Positions 7,306 to 12,370 of a stretch of DNA of 12,370 bases are shown here, one piece after another. The notes under the pieces are model-generated. The model saw only the letters and a list, made by a program, of their open reading frames with translations. It ran no database searches and had not been told where the DNA came from. This DNA is from DATLCI01 sp046714215 (lineage in GTDB: Bacteria; Acidobacteriota; Terriglobia; Terriglobales; Acidobacteriaceae). Within the stretch, counting starts at the first letter, position 1; each line of letters opens with the position of its first letter. Location: the NCBI GenBank assembly GCA_046714215.1, contig JBKKBM010000273.1, positions 1 through 12,370 on the forward strand. The letters run 5' to 3'. Position numbers and translations under genes: made by a program.

Positions 7306-9597
7306 TCATCGTTCAAAATGCACCGCGATACGTGTCCCGGGAGCCACACGTTGTCCTGGCTGCGGCGACTGCGAACGCGCAACTCCTGTCCCGACAACAT
7401 CAATCTCTACTCCGGCGTCCTGCGCCGCCTCGACCGCAGCCCGTACTGTCTTCCCTAGCAAATGAGGCGCCAAAGGCCCGTTCCCCACCTCCAGGATCAC
7501 GGTCCCGCTCGACTTCAATTCCGGCGCGGGCAGCGGCCCCTCTGTTTTAGCCGCCTGCGCTTCCGCTCGCGGCATCGGAATAGAGGCCACGCGCTTTTGC
7601 GGCTCCGGCCGGAAGGTTGCCGCCAGCAGCTTCGCCCGCGCCAGTTGCGCAGTGCTGTCTTTTGCTACCACCAGCGGCGTGGTCATCGCGACGGTCGAAG
7701 TGATCGGCTCCGCATCATCGACTACCTCTCCCGACAACCGGTCCGGCGAGCCCTCAGACAAGTCCGCCGTCTTGGCCGAAGCCAGCAATTGCATACGCAG
7801 CGGATTGCGCACATCCGCATCGTGCGGCACATTCATGTACGCCAACACCTGCTGCGCCACCCGGTTGAAGAGCGGCGCGGCCACATCGCCCCCATGGTAC
7901 GAACCCTGCGGCGAATCCAACATCACCGTGACCGTGATGGCGGGAGTGTTGACCGGCGCGAATCCGCCGAACGACGCAATGTGCTTCCACTTCGAATACG
8001 TTCCTGTCGCCGGGTCGATCTTCTGCGCCGTACCCGTCTTCCCCGCCGACGTATACCCGTTCAGGATCGCCTTCTTGCCCGTGCCGAACAGCACGGTGTC
8101 TTCCATCATCTTCTTCATCTGCACGGCGGTCAGCGACGAGATGATGCGGCGTTGCGGCGCCGGCTGAAACGTCACCGTCTGCGGCGTGGTCCGCGGCGGC
8201 AGTGTTCCCGCCACGATGCGCGGCGGCGTGTAAACGCCATCATTGGCAATCGCTGAGACCATCGATACCAGTTGTACCGACGACACGCCGATCTCCTGCC
8301 CCATCGAGATCGCGCCGATGCTCGTCTTGTTCCACCGATGCGCCGGCTTGGTCATGCCGCGGGTCTCGCCCGGCACCTCCAACCCGGTCTGCGCGCCGAA
8401 ACCGAACGCCCGGATGTACTGGTCAAAGCGCTGCTCTCCCAGCCGCAGTCCCAGCTTGATGGCGCCTACGTCACTCGATTGCTGCATCACCTGCGACACC
8501 GTCAGATGGCCGAAGGGTTTGTGGTCGCGGATGCGGTGCCCAAAGATGGTGATCGCGCCCATCTGGCAGTCGATCACTTCTTCCGGTGTGGTCAACTTCT
8601 CTTCCAGCGCCGCCGCGATGGTGATGATCTTGAACGTCGAACCGGGCTCGTAGACGTCGCTCACCGCGCGGTTCTTCATCTGTTGTTGCGTCGAGCTGCG
8701 AAACGCATTCGGATTGAACGTCGGCCAGCTCGCCAACGCTAAGATCTCCCCCGTCTTCGGATTCTGCACCACCACCGTGCCCGCCTCGGCGCGAGTCTCC
8801 TCGATGGCGCGCCCCAACTCGCGTTCGGCGATGTATTGGATCTTCTCATCCAGCGTCAGCACCACGTTGTTGCCCGGCTCCGGCTGGTTCTCCACCCGGC
8901 CCAGCGAACGTTGCCGCGCATCCACGGAGATCATCATCTTTCCCGGACGCCCCTTCAACCGCTCTTCAAATGTCCGCTCGATCCCGCCCAGGCCTTCGTC
9001 GTCCAGGCCCACGTAGCCCAGCACCTGCGCGGCCAATTCGCGCTTCGGATAAAAACGTTTGGACTCTTTCTGGAAATAGATGCCCTTCAGGTTCAGCTTG
9101 CGGATGCGGTCCGCGATCTCCGGCTCCACCTTGCGCGCGATCCAGGCAAAGTTGCGCGAACCTTCCAGCCGCGCCAGCACCTCGCGCGGCTCCGCCTTGA
9201 GGATCCGCGCCAACAAGGCCGCCGTATTCCCGGCGTCCGGGATCTCCGCCGGCACCGCAAACACGGAGTCCACGTTGATGGTCATGGCCAGCTCGTGGCC
9301 ATTGCGGTCGTAGATCACTCCCCGCCGCGGAGAAACTTCCACCGTGCGCTGCTGCTGCCGCGATGCGCGTTGCGTGAATTCGCCGTAGCGCACCACTTGC
9401 AGCGCCACCAGCCGGCCGGCGATCAGCATGATCCATACACACAGCACGGCGCCAAAGATGTAAATGCGGGTTTTGGATTTGAAAACGGGGGATGCGGAAG
9501 ATTTAGACGCGGAAGACTTCGGCGACTGGGACTTAAATGATGACGTCGCGCGCGCGCCGCGTTGGGGCTGGCTTTTCTCTTCCGCCACTAAACTCAC
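7306..9597 (-). CDS. ftsI: FtsI, class B penicillin-binding protein (septal transpeptidase) with C-terminal PASTA domain
   Basis: This is the septal DD-transpeptidase that cross-links new peptidoglycan. The protein of 763 residues starts with a Ser/Lys-rich cytoplasmic tail (about 1-42), then one membrane anchor (about 45-67), the PBP dimerisation domain (RRGVIYDRNG, 91-100) and the transpeptidase domain. The catalytic motifs are EPGSTFK (Ser320, Lys323), SSD at 374-376 where most FtsI proteins have SxN, and AGKTGTA (KTG at 520-522). A Pro/Ala-rich linker (about 600-695) leads to one PASTA domain (about 698-763, with GKTVRAAVEAAQDAG and SQSPQPGQRVAPGT). That tail makes it longer than E. coli FtsI and closer to SpoVD-type PBPs. 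The longest frame starts at GTG 9597; a second GTG at 9588 has GGGTGA 5 nt upstream and may be the true start. The place in the cluster supports FtsI over other class B PBPs. Confidence 0.94.
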   Translation of the reverse strand: MSLVAEEKSQPQRGARATSSFKSQSPKSSASKSSASPVFKSKTRIYIFGAVLCVWIMLIAGRLVALQVVRYGEFTQRASRQQQRTVEVSPRRGVIYDRNGHELAMTINVDSVFAVPAEIPDAGNTAALLARILKAEPREVLARLEGSRNFAWIARKVEPEIADRIRKLNLKGIYFQKESKRFYPKRELAAQVLGYVGLDDEGLGGIERTFEERLKGRPGKMMISVDARQRSLGRVENQPEPGNNVVLTLDEKIQYIAERELGRAIEETRAEAGTVVVQNPKTGEILALASWPTFNPNAFRSSTQQQMKNRAVSDVYEPGSTFKIITIAAALEEKLTTPEEVIDCQMGAITIFGHRIRDHKPFGHLTVSQVMQQSSDVGAIKLGLRLGEQRFDQYIRAFGFGAQTGLEVPGETRGMTKPAHRWNKTSIGAISMGQEIGVSSVQLVSMVSAIANDGVYTPPRIVAGTLPPRTTPQTVTFQPAPQRRIISSLTAVQMKKMMEDTVLFGTGKKAILNGYTSAGKTGTAQKIDPATGTYSKWKHIASFGGFAPVNTPAITVTVMLDSPQGSYHGGDVAAPLFNRVAQQVLAYMNVPHDADVRNPLRMQLLASAKTADLSEGSPDRLSGEVVDDAEPITSTVAMTTPLVVAKDSTAQLARAKLLAATFRPEPQKRVASIPMPRAEAQAAKTEGPLPAPELKSSGTVILEVGNGPLAPHLLGKTVRAAVEAAQDAGVEIDVVGTGVARSQSPQPGQRVAPGTRIAVHFER

Positions 9598-9732
9598 CCT
9601 GTCTTTGTCAGGAACCTATAAATAAAGAAGCAGATGATGGGTCGTCGGCAGTTTGCCAAGCCCACCATCTGTTCTTCCTTAACCCAAGCCGCTGTCGTAC
9701 ACGGCTCATCCAACCTCTTTTTAGTGCGCAGA
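9598..9732 (-). other. ftsL-ftsI intergenic region with RNA-type hairpins, possible attenuator
   Basis: These 135 nt contain no gene. As minus-strand RNA there is an 11-bp stem (arms 9661-9671 and 9631-9641, one G-U pair) enclosing a second 6-bp stem (9654-9659 with 9645-9650, one G-U pair, 3-nt loop). On its 3' side it is followed by CTTCTTTATTTAT, a U-rich but broken tail. A smaller stem lies before it (9702-9708 with 9685-9691, 10-nt loop, two G-U pairs at its base). All imperfect pairs are G-U on the minus strand but A-C on the plus strand, so the structures fit dcw mRNA better than the opposite RNA. They could lower read-through into ftsI, be a processing site, or stabilise the mRNA. I see no convincing promoter here. 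The role is inferred from structure only. Confidence 0.45.
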
Positions 9733-10242
9733 TTATGGAGCGCCGATCACCGCCACGTCCGTCACTCGCACCTGCGACGTGATCATCGCCACCGCGCCCG
9801 TGCGCTGGTCATTCGCGCGCTCCAGCCGGATCACCTGCCCCGCCTCCGGCGAATTCAATCCCATCTGCCGCGCCAGCACGTCAATGCGCTCCGGATCCCG
9901 CAGTGAAGCCTCTTCCAGCCGCAGCGCGCGATTGGCTTCCACCAACTCTTCGCGCTGCTTCTTCTGCGCTTCGATCTTGTATCCGTATTCGATGGCGCTG
10001 AAATGCTGGAACGCGTACACCATCACCAGCACGAACAGGCAGCTCATCGATACTGTGAACGACGCCATCTCCCGCGTCCGCTGGTGGTCCGTCACTTTCA
10101 CCAGGCGGGAGTTGTCGATCTGTTTAGCCAGGTAGATCTCCGGCGTTCCCATCCATGCGCCCACCGAGCGGCGCGCGCCCGGCGCGGAAGCTACCGGCGA
10201 GTACACACCTTGTATCGGAAAGGAAACGCTCTGGACCGCCAT
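9733..10242 (-). CDS. ftsL: FtsL-like division protein (bitopic, coiled coil)
   Basis: FtsL is a small single-pass protein that joins FtsB and FtsQ and activates FtsW-FtsI. This 169-residue protein has a cytoplasmic N-terminus of about 58 residues, one membrane helix (about 59-78, within SFTVSMSCLFVLVMVYAF), then a charged heptad-like stretch (about 84-113, EAQKKQREELVEANRALRLE) and DPERIDVLARQMGLNSPEAG (116-135), which resembles the segment after the coiled coil in FtsL/DivIC proteins. FtsL sequences diverge strongly, so the call rests on topology, this segment and the place between rsmH and ftsI. The ATG at 10242 shares its first base with the TAA of the small upstream gene (TAATG) and has GAGG 7 nt before it. 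The frame is open further upstream to 10431, but that part is antisense-like, Arg-rich and overlaps the small gene. Confidence 0.82.
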   Translation of the reverse strand: MAVQSVSFPIQGVYSPVASAPGARRSVGAWMGTPEIYLAKQIDNSRLVKVTDHQRTREMASFTVSMSCLFVLVMVYAFQHFSAIEYGYKIEAQKKQREELVEANRALRLEEASLRDPERIDVLARQMGLNSPEAGQVIRLERANDQRTGAVAMITSQVRVTDVAVIGAP

Positions 10243-10415
10243 TACGCCACCTCGACCGAACATTCGGTGTATAGGAATTCGTACGCCCGCGCGGCGTGTT
10301 CGCCGGTCCCGGGATAATGCTGGCGTACGCCGGCCACCACCGGCGCCGCGTGCAGATGCTCTTCGGCTATCTCTACGCTTCTTACCAACTCGTCGATGAT
10401 GTTGCCTCTGTACAT
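10242..10415 (-). CDS. Small conserved-context protein of unknown function (57 aa) between rsmH and ftsL
   Basis: I do not recognise this protein. Its ATG at 10415 is preceded by GGAGG 5 nt upstream, the best ribosome binding site in the window, and its TAA stop shares a base with the ftsL start (TAATG). These two facts, and codons that mostly end in G or C like the neighbours, support real translation. The sequence begins MYRGNIIDELVRSVEIAEEH, which could form an amphipathic helix (about residues 4-23), and ends with EFLYTECSVEVA. It has no membrane segment, signal peptide or known motif. The frame is open upstream to 10568, but only through a GTG within a hairpin, so the ATG is preferred. 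It may be a small cytosolic division or regulatory partner, or mainly a leader that couples translation to ftsL; no function can be assigned. Confidence 0.72.
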   Translation of the reverse strand: MYRGNIIDELVRSVEIAEEHLHAAPVVAGVRQHYPGTGEHAARAYEFLYTECSVEVA

Positions 10416-10461
10416 AACCACCTCCGACCACTTCTTAACTGCTTTGGCCCCAAACTTTGTG

Positions 10462-10542
10462 CCGGGCTGGCACCGATACGATGGGATAGTCTGTGGAATT
10501 TCAATTCGCCCTAAGTTGTAAGAGAGGACGATGCCAGCCCGG
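10462..10542. repeat. 81-bp element with 14-bp terminal inverted repeats
   Basis: The arms CCGGGCTGGCACCG (10462-10475) and CGATGCCAGCCCGG (10529-10542) pair over 14 positions with one exception, which is G-U in minus-strand RNA and C-A in plus-strand RNA. The inner 53 nt contain a small palindrome, GAATTTCAATTC (10496-10507), whose centre nearly coincides with the centre of the whole element. The left arm can also fold alone (GTGCC 10459-10463 with GGCAC 10469-10473). It may be a REP/MITE-like palindromic unit or a structured part of the dcw mRNA. No flanking target duplication is obvious. Confidence 0.55.
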
Positions 10543-10549
10543 AACCTCT

Positions 10550-10581
10550 TCTTTCCCGTGATTTCCACGGCACGGGAAAGA
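10550..10581. other. 11-bp hairpin downstream of rsmH
   Basis: Arms TCTTTCCCGTG (10550-10560) and CACGGGAAAGA (10571-10581) pair perfectly around a 10-nt loop, with a wobble possible just outside. The loop contains CACGG (10566-10570), a tandem copy of the start of the right arm, which can pair instead with CCGTG at 10556-10560. Two mutually exclusive stems are therefore possible. In the dcw direction the stem is followed by AGAGG rather than a U-run, so it is not a normal intrinsic terminator. It starts about 17 nt after the rsmH stop and may protect the 3' end of mraZ-rsmH mRNA. Confidence 0.5.
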
Positions 10582-10598
10582 GTTAAACTTTTAAAGCC

Positions 10599-11570
10599 TT
10601 AAACTTTTTCCGCTGCCCGCAGCTTCGCGCTGCGTGACCGCGGGTTGCGATCGATCTCTTCTTCGCCGGCGATGACCGGCTTTTTCGTCAACCCCCGGTA
10701 CCATCCGCCTTGGATGCCCTCCCGCAGCGCGTCTTTCACGATGCGGTCTTCCAGGGAGTGGAAGCTGATCACTACCAGTCTTCCCTTACTTTTAAGGACG
10801 AGAGGCGCTGCGGCTGTTTTTCCGGTTACCAGCGCCCTCAAATCGTCCAACTCACGGTTTACGAATATTCGGATCCCTTGGAAAGTTCGCGTCGCGGGAT
10901 GAATCTGTCCATATTTCATTGTTGGGGCGGCGGCCGATATAACCTGTGCTAGATGAGCGGTCGTTTGTACCGGCCGCGCCCGAACAATGGCTCTGGCGAT
11001 TCTCCGCGACCTCCTTTCCTCACCGAATTCGTAAATCACATTCGCGAGATCTTCTTCGCGCATGTGGTTTACCACTTGATCGGCGGTACGCTCGCCTTGC
11101 GGGTCCATCCGCATGTCGAGCGGTCCTTCCGCCTGAAAACTGAATCCCCTGTGGGCGTCTCCCAGTTGCATCGAGCTGATGCCCAGGTCAGCCAGCAGTC
11201 CATCCGCGCTTGCGGGCGGTACATGCTCGCCGACGTCGGCAAAGCTGCCATGCAACATCGTCATCCGCGGCCAGTCGTGTTCCAACCCTGCCGCCGGATG
11301 CTCTAAACGCCGTTTGGCATTCTCCAACGCCTGCGTGTCCTTATCGAAGGTGATCAAATGACCCTCGGGGCCGAGGAGCTTTGCGATAGCCAAGCTGTGT
11401 CCTCCCCACCCGAGCGTCGCGTCGATATAGGTCCCGCCGCGCCGGACGGCTAAAAAATCGATCGCTTCTTTTAAAAGAACTGAGACATGGCCAACCTTGC
11501 TTGCTTCGCCCTGTCCCGCCCCCTGGGGGGCGTTTTTCCTGCCAATCTCGTCGTCGTCTCTCTGCGTCAC
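10599..11570 (-). CDS. rsmH: RsmH (MraW), 16S rRNA (cytosine-1402-N4)-methyltransferase
   Basis: RsmH uses S-adenosylmethionine to methylate N4 of C1402 in 16S rRNA, in the decoding centre. The protein of 323 residues begins with about 26 polar residues not typical of the family, then HVSVLLKEAIDFL (28-40), the SAM-binding YIDATLGWGGHS (48-59) and ITFDKDTQAL, followed by DGLLADLGISSMQL (123-136), DPQGERTADQVVNHM, HPATRTFQGIRI (224-235) and VISFHSLEDRIVKD (267-280). All are RsmH signatures. The GTG start at 11570 shares a base with the mraZ stop (TAGTG) and has GGGA upstream; no other start codon lies in frame before the conserved part. It ends 183 nt before the small gene, with TAA inside an AT-rich stretch. 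Confidence 0.97.
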   Translation of the reverse strand: MTQRDDDEIGRKNAPQGAGQGEASKVGHVSVLLKEAIDFLAVRRGGTYIDATLGWGGHSLAIAKLLGPEGHLITFDKDTQALENAKRRLEHPAAGLEHDWPRMTMLHGSFADVGEHVPPASADGLLADLGISSMQLGDAHRGFSFQAEGPLDMRMDPQGERTADQVVNHMREEDLANVIYEFGEERRSRRIARAIVRARPVQTTAHLAQVISAAAPTMKYGQIHPATRTFQGIRIFVNRELDDLRALVTGKTAAAPLVLKSKGRLVVISFHSLEDRIVKDALREGIQGGWYRGLTKKPVIAGEEEIDRNPRSRSAKLRAAEKV

Positions 11571-12010
11571 TAGATTCCCAGTTCGTCGAGAGTCTTTTCA
11601 TCCTCAGCCGTGAACGGCTCCGCTTCTATCTCGGCGGTGAAGGCGGCCATGTTCCGCACGATCAGGTGCGTCAAGTGCCCCAGTACCGCAACTTCGCCTT
11701 TGATATCCGCCTTCTCCCGCAAAATTGCCGGGATCAGCAACCGCCCCTGGGCATCCATCTCTACCTGCTGCCCGTAATAGTTCGTGCGATCCAAAAACTT
11801 TTTCTTCGCCGGATTGAAATTCGGAAGCCGCAACAGCTTCTCTTCGATCCTCTGCCACTCCTCGAAGGGATAGATCTGCGCTGCCTTCCCATCCAGACTG
11901 GTGATGTAAAACTGCGCCCCGTACTTCTCGTCGAGCGTGCGCTTGTATTCCGCCGGGACCTTGAGGCGTCCCTTTTCGTCGACCCGGGCTGGATGATTTC
12001 CGCGAAACAT
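11570..12010 (-). CDS. mraZ: MraZ, AbrB-fold transcriptional regulator of the dcw operon
   Basis: MraZ is a ring-forming DNA-binding protein, known to repress its own operon by binding short GTGG/TGGG repeats near the promoter. The 146 residues contain the two expected SpoVT/AbrB-like half domains, each with its DxxGR motif: MFRGNHPARVDEKGRLKVPA (DEKGR at 11-15) and VEMDAQGRLLIPA (DAQGR at 86-90). Length is normal for the family. The ATG at 12010 gives the canonical MFRG start; the upstream sequence is purine-rich (AAGAAGCAGAAAG) but lacks a strong Shine-Dalgarno core. A matching operator lies at 12186-12230. The stop overlaps the rsmH start by 1 nt. Confidence 0.97.
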   Translation of the reverse strand: MFRGNHPARVDEKGRLKVPAEYKRTLDEKYGAQFYITSLDGKAAQIYPFEEWQRIEEKLLRLPNFNPAKKKFLDRTNYYGQQVEMDAQGRLLIPAILREKADIKGEVAVLGHLTHLIVRNMAAFTAEIEAEPFTAEDEKTLDELGI

Positions 12011-12185
12011 TTAGCTTTCTGCTTCTTTTCGGGATATGCTTTCCCCGATTGACCTGGTGGATCGCTGTTGCGGCCACGAAAGCGGTAAAAGTGATGGCAA
12101 TATCTGTTTCTGGTGGTGATTCAAGCTCGTTTTTTGGGCTTTTATCGGTCATCTGTACGGTGCGAGAAACTTGTTCCCCTCTCAC

Positions 12186-12230
12186 CCACTGACTACCACT
12201 TGCTCACCACTTTGTTCCACTTTCTCCCAC
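12186..12230 (-). promoter_or_regulatory. MraZ operator: five GTGG boxes
   Basis: On the minus strand GTGG occurs at 12227-12230, 12217-12220, 12207-12210, 12196-12199 and 12186-12189, with spacings of 10, 10, 11 and 10 nt. Two boxes are preceded by AA(A), as in AAAGTGGAACAAAGTGG, which resembles the AAAGTGG sites described for mycoplasma MraZ, and the spacing fits the TGGG-N5-type repeats described for E. coli MraZ. The first box touches the -10 element and the others extend over the start of the transcript, a layout that suits repression by MraZ. Confidence 0.85.
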
Positions 12231-12258
12231 ATCCTACGCCTAACTGCCCTACTGTCAA
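12231..12258 (-). promoter_or_regulatory. Sigma70-type promoter of the dcw operon
   Basis: A perfect -35 hexamer TTGACA (12258-12253) and a -10 hexamer TAGGAT (12236-12231, four of six consensus bases) are separated by 16 nt. Transcription would begin near 12224, inside the first MraZ box. The placement next to the operator is the strongest support for this promoter. Confidence 0.7.
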
Positions 12259-12266
12259 TACCTATT

Positions 12267-12292
12267 TTTTCCACAGGTGTGGATATTGATAA
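12267..12292. promoter_or_regulatory. Cluster of DnaA-box-like sites upstream of the dcw promoter
   Basis: TTTTCCACA on the plus strand (12267-12275) and ATATCCACA on the minus strand (12286-12278) each match the DnaA box TTATCCACA at eight of nine bases and form a head-to-head pair around the palindrome TCCACAGGTGTGGA (12270-12283). A weaker third copy, TTATCAATA (12292-12284, minus strand, seven of nine), overlaps the second. The cluster begins 8 bp upstream of the -35 element. Binding by DnaA is plausible but unproven; another dimeric regulator could use the palindrome. Confidence 0.45.
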
Positions 12293-12370
12293 CTCTTTGC
12301 CGCTCGCTAGAGGGCCTCGTTACAGGTTGTGGTGGGGGATTTTAAAAGCACTATAGGTAGAGTTTTACAG

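Larger units (their letters stand above)
10416..10598. other. rsmH to small-gene intergenic region with two inverted repeats
   Basis: This 183-nt stretch has no credible gene. It holds the 81-bp inverted-repeat element at 10462-10542, a hairpin at 10550-10581, and two copies of TTAAACTTTT (10583-10592 and 10599-10608, the second entering the rsmH stop). The part nearest the small gene carries its strong ribosome binding site. No promoter of good quality was seen. Confidence 0.6.
12011..12370 (-). promoter_or_regulatory. dcw operon leader and upstream control region
   Basis: No credible gene lies in these 360 nt. Reading in the dcw direction from 12370, there is an AT-containing stretch, a cluster of DnaA-box-like sites, the promoter, the MraZ operator, and then a leader of about 210 nt before the mraZ ATG. 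Near its end the leader can form a short stem (12043-12048 with 12029-12034, one G-U pair) about 19 nt ahead of the start codon. A frame from an ATG at about 12164 runs into mraZ out of phase and has no ribosome binding site, so I do not call it. Confidence 0.6.

Noticed and set aside
9733..10431. 232-residue frame extending ftsL upstream.
   Set aside because: The extra 63 residues are Arg/Gly-rich shadow translation of the small gene in another frame; the ATG at 10242 has its own ribosome site and TAATG coupling.
10242..10568. Longer 108-residue version of the small gene starting at GTG 10568.
   Set aside because: The GTG lies inside a hairpin without a ribosome site, and the extension crosses the 81-bp inverted repeat. 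The ATG at 10415 has GGAGG at ideal spacing.
11604..12185. 193-residue minus-strand frame overlapping mraZ.
   Set aside because: It runs through mraZ out of phase, has no ribosome site, and its C-terminal part is the usual GC-rich shadow sequence.
1..12370. CRISPR array, tRNA, rRNA, transposase or phage genes.
   Set aside because: No spaced direct repeats of CRISPR type, no tRNA-like fold and no mobile-element protein were seen; the region is continuous dcw coding sequence.

Overview
The window is the front half of a bacterial division and cell wall (dcw) cluster, read entirely on the minus strand, so transcription runs from the right end (12370) to the left end (1). In transcription order it holds: a regulatory region (12011-12370), mraZ, rsmH (mraW), a short unrecognised gene of 57 codons, an ftsL-like gene, ftsI (a class B penicillin-binding protein with a C-terminal PASTA domain), murE, murF, mraY, murD, ftsW and the first two thirds of murG, which runs off the left edge. 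No mobile gene, tRNA, rRNA or CRISPR array is visible, and I see no credible plus-strand gene.

The DNA is GC-rich, and the MurE sequence carries the DNPR motif of meso-diaminopimelate-adding enzymes, so the organism is most likely a Gram-negative-type bacterium with A1-gamma peptidoglycan. The long FtsI with a PASTA tail, the GTG and TTG starts and the gene order resemble Acidobacteriota. That placement is a judgement from memory of these families, not a computed result.

The genes form one logical unit. MurE, MurF and MurD (with MurC, presumably beyond the left edge) build the UDP-MurNAc-pentapeptide. MraY transfers it to undecaprenyl phosphate as lipid I, and MurG makes lipid II. FtsW polymerises lipid II and FtsI cross-links it at the septum, with FtsL as a small bitopic partner. 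MraZ and RsmH are the usual regulator and rRNA methyltransferase at the head of the operon. Many junctions overlap by 1 to 8 nt (TAGTG, TAATG, TTGA, TGATG, ATGGCTAA), which points to translational coupling. The exceptions are 183 nt between rsmH and the small gene and 135 nt between ftsL and ftsI; both gaps are rich in inverted repeats.

Points that deserve attention: (1) mraY is split by an apparent single-base loss exactly inside its conserved GTPTMGG motif; (2) the small gene between rsmH and ftsL has a near-perfect ribosome binding site but no recognisable family; (3) the head of the operon has a clear MraZ operator of five GTGG boxes at about 10-nt spacing, starting directly after a TTGACA/TAGGAT promoter, with a cluster of DnaA-box-like sites just upstream; (4) several intergenic hairpins have G-U wobbles only when read as minus-strand RNA, suggesting they act in the dcw transcript. 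Otherwise this is a conventional dcw cluster, and I do not see a new multi-gene system in it.
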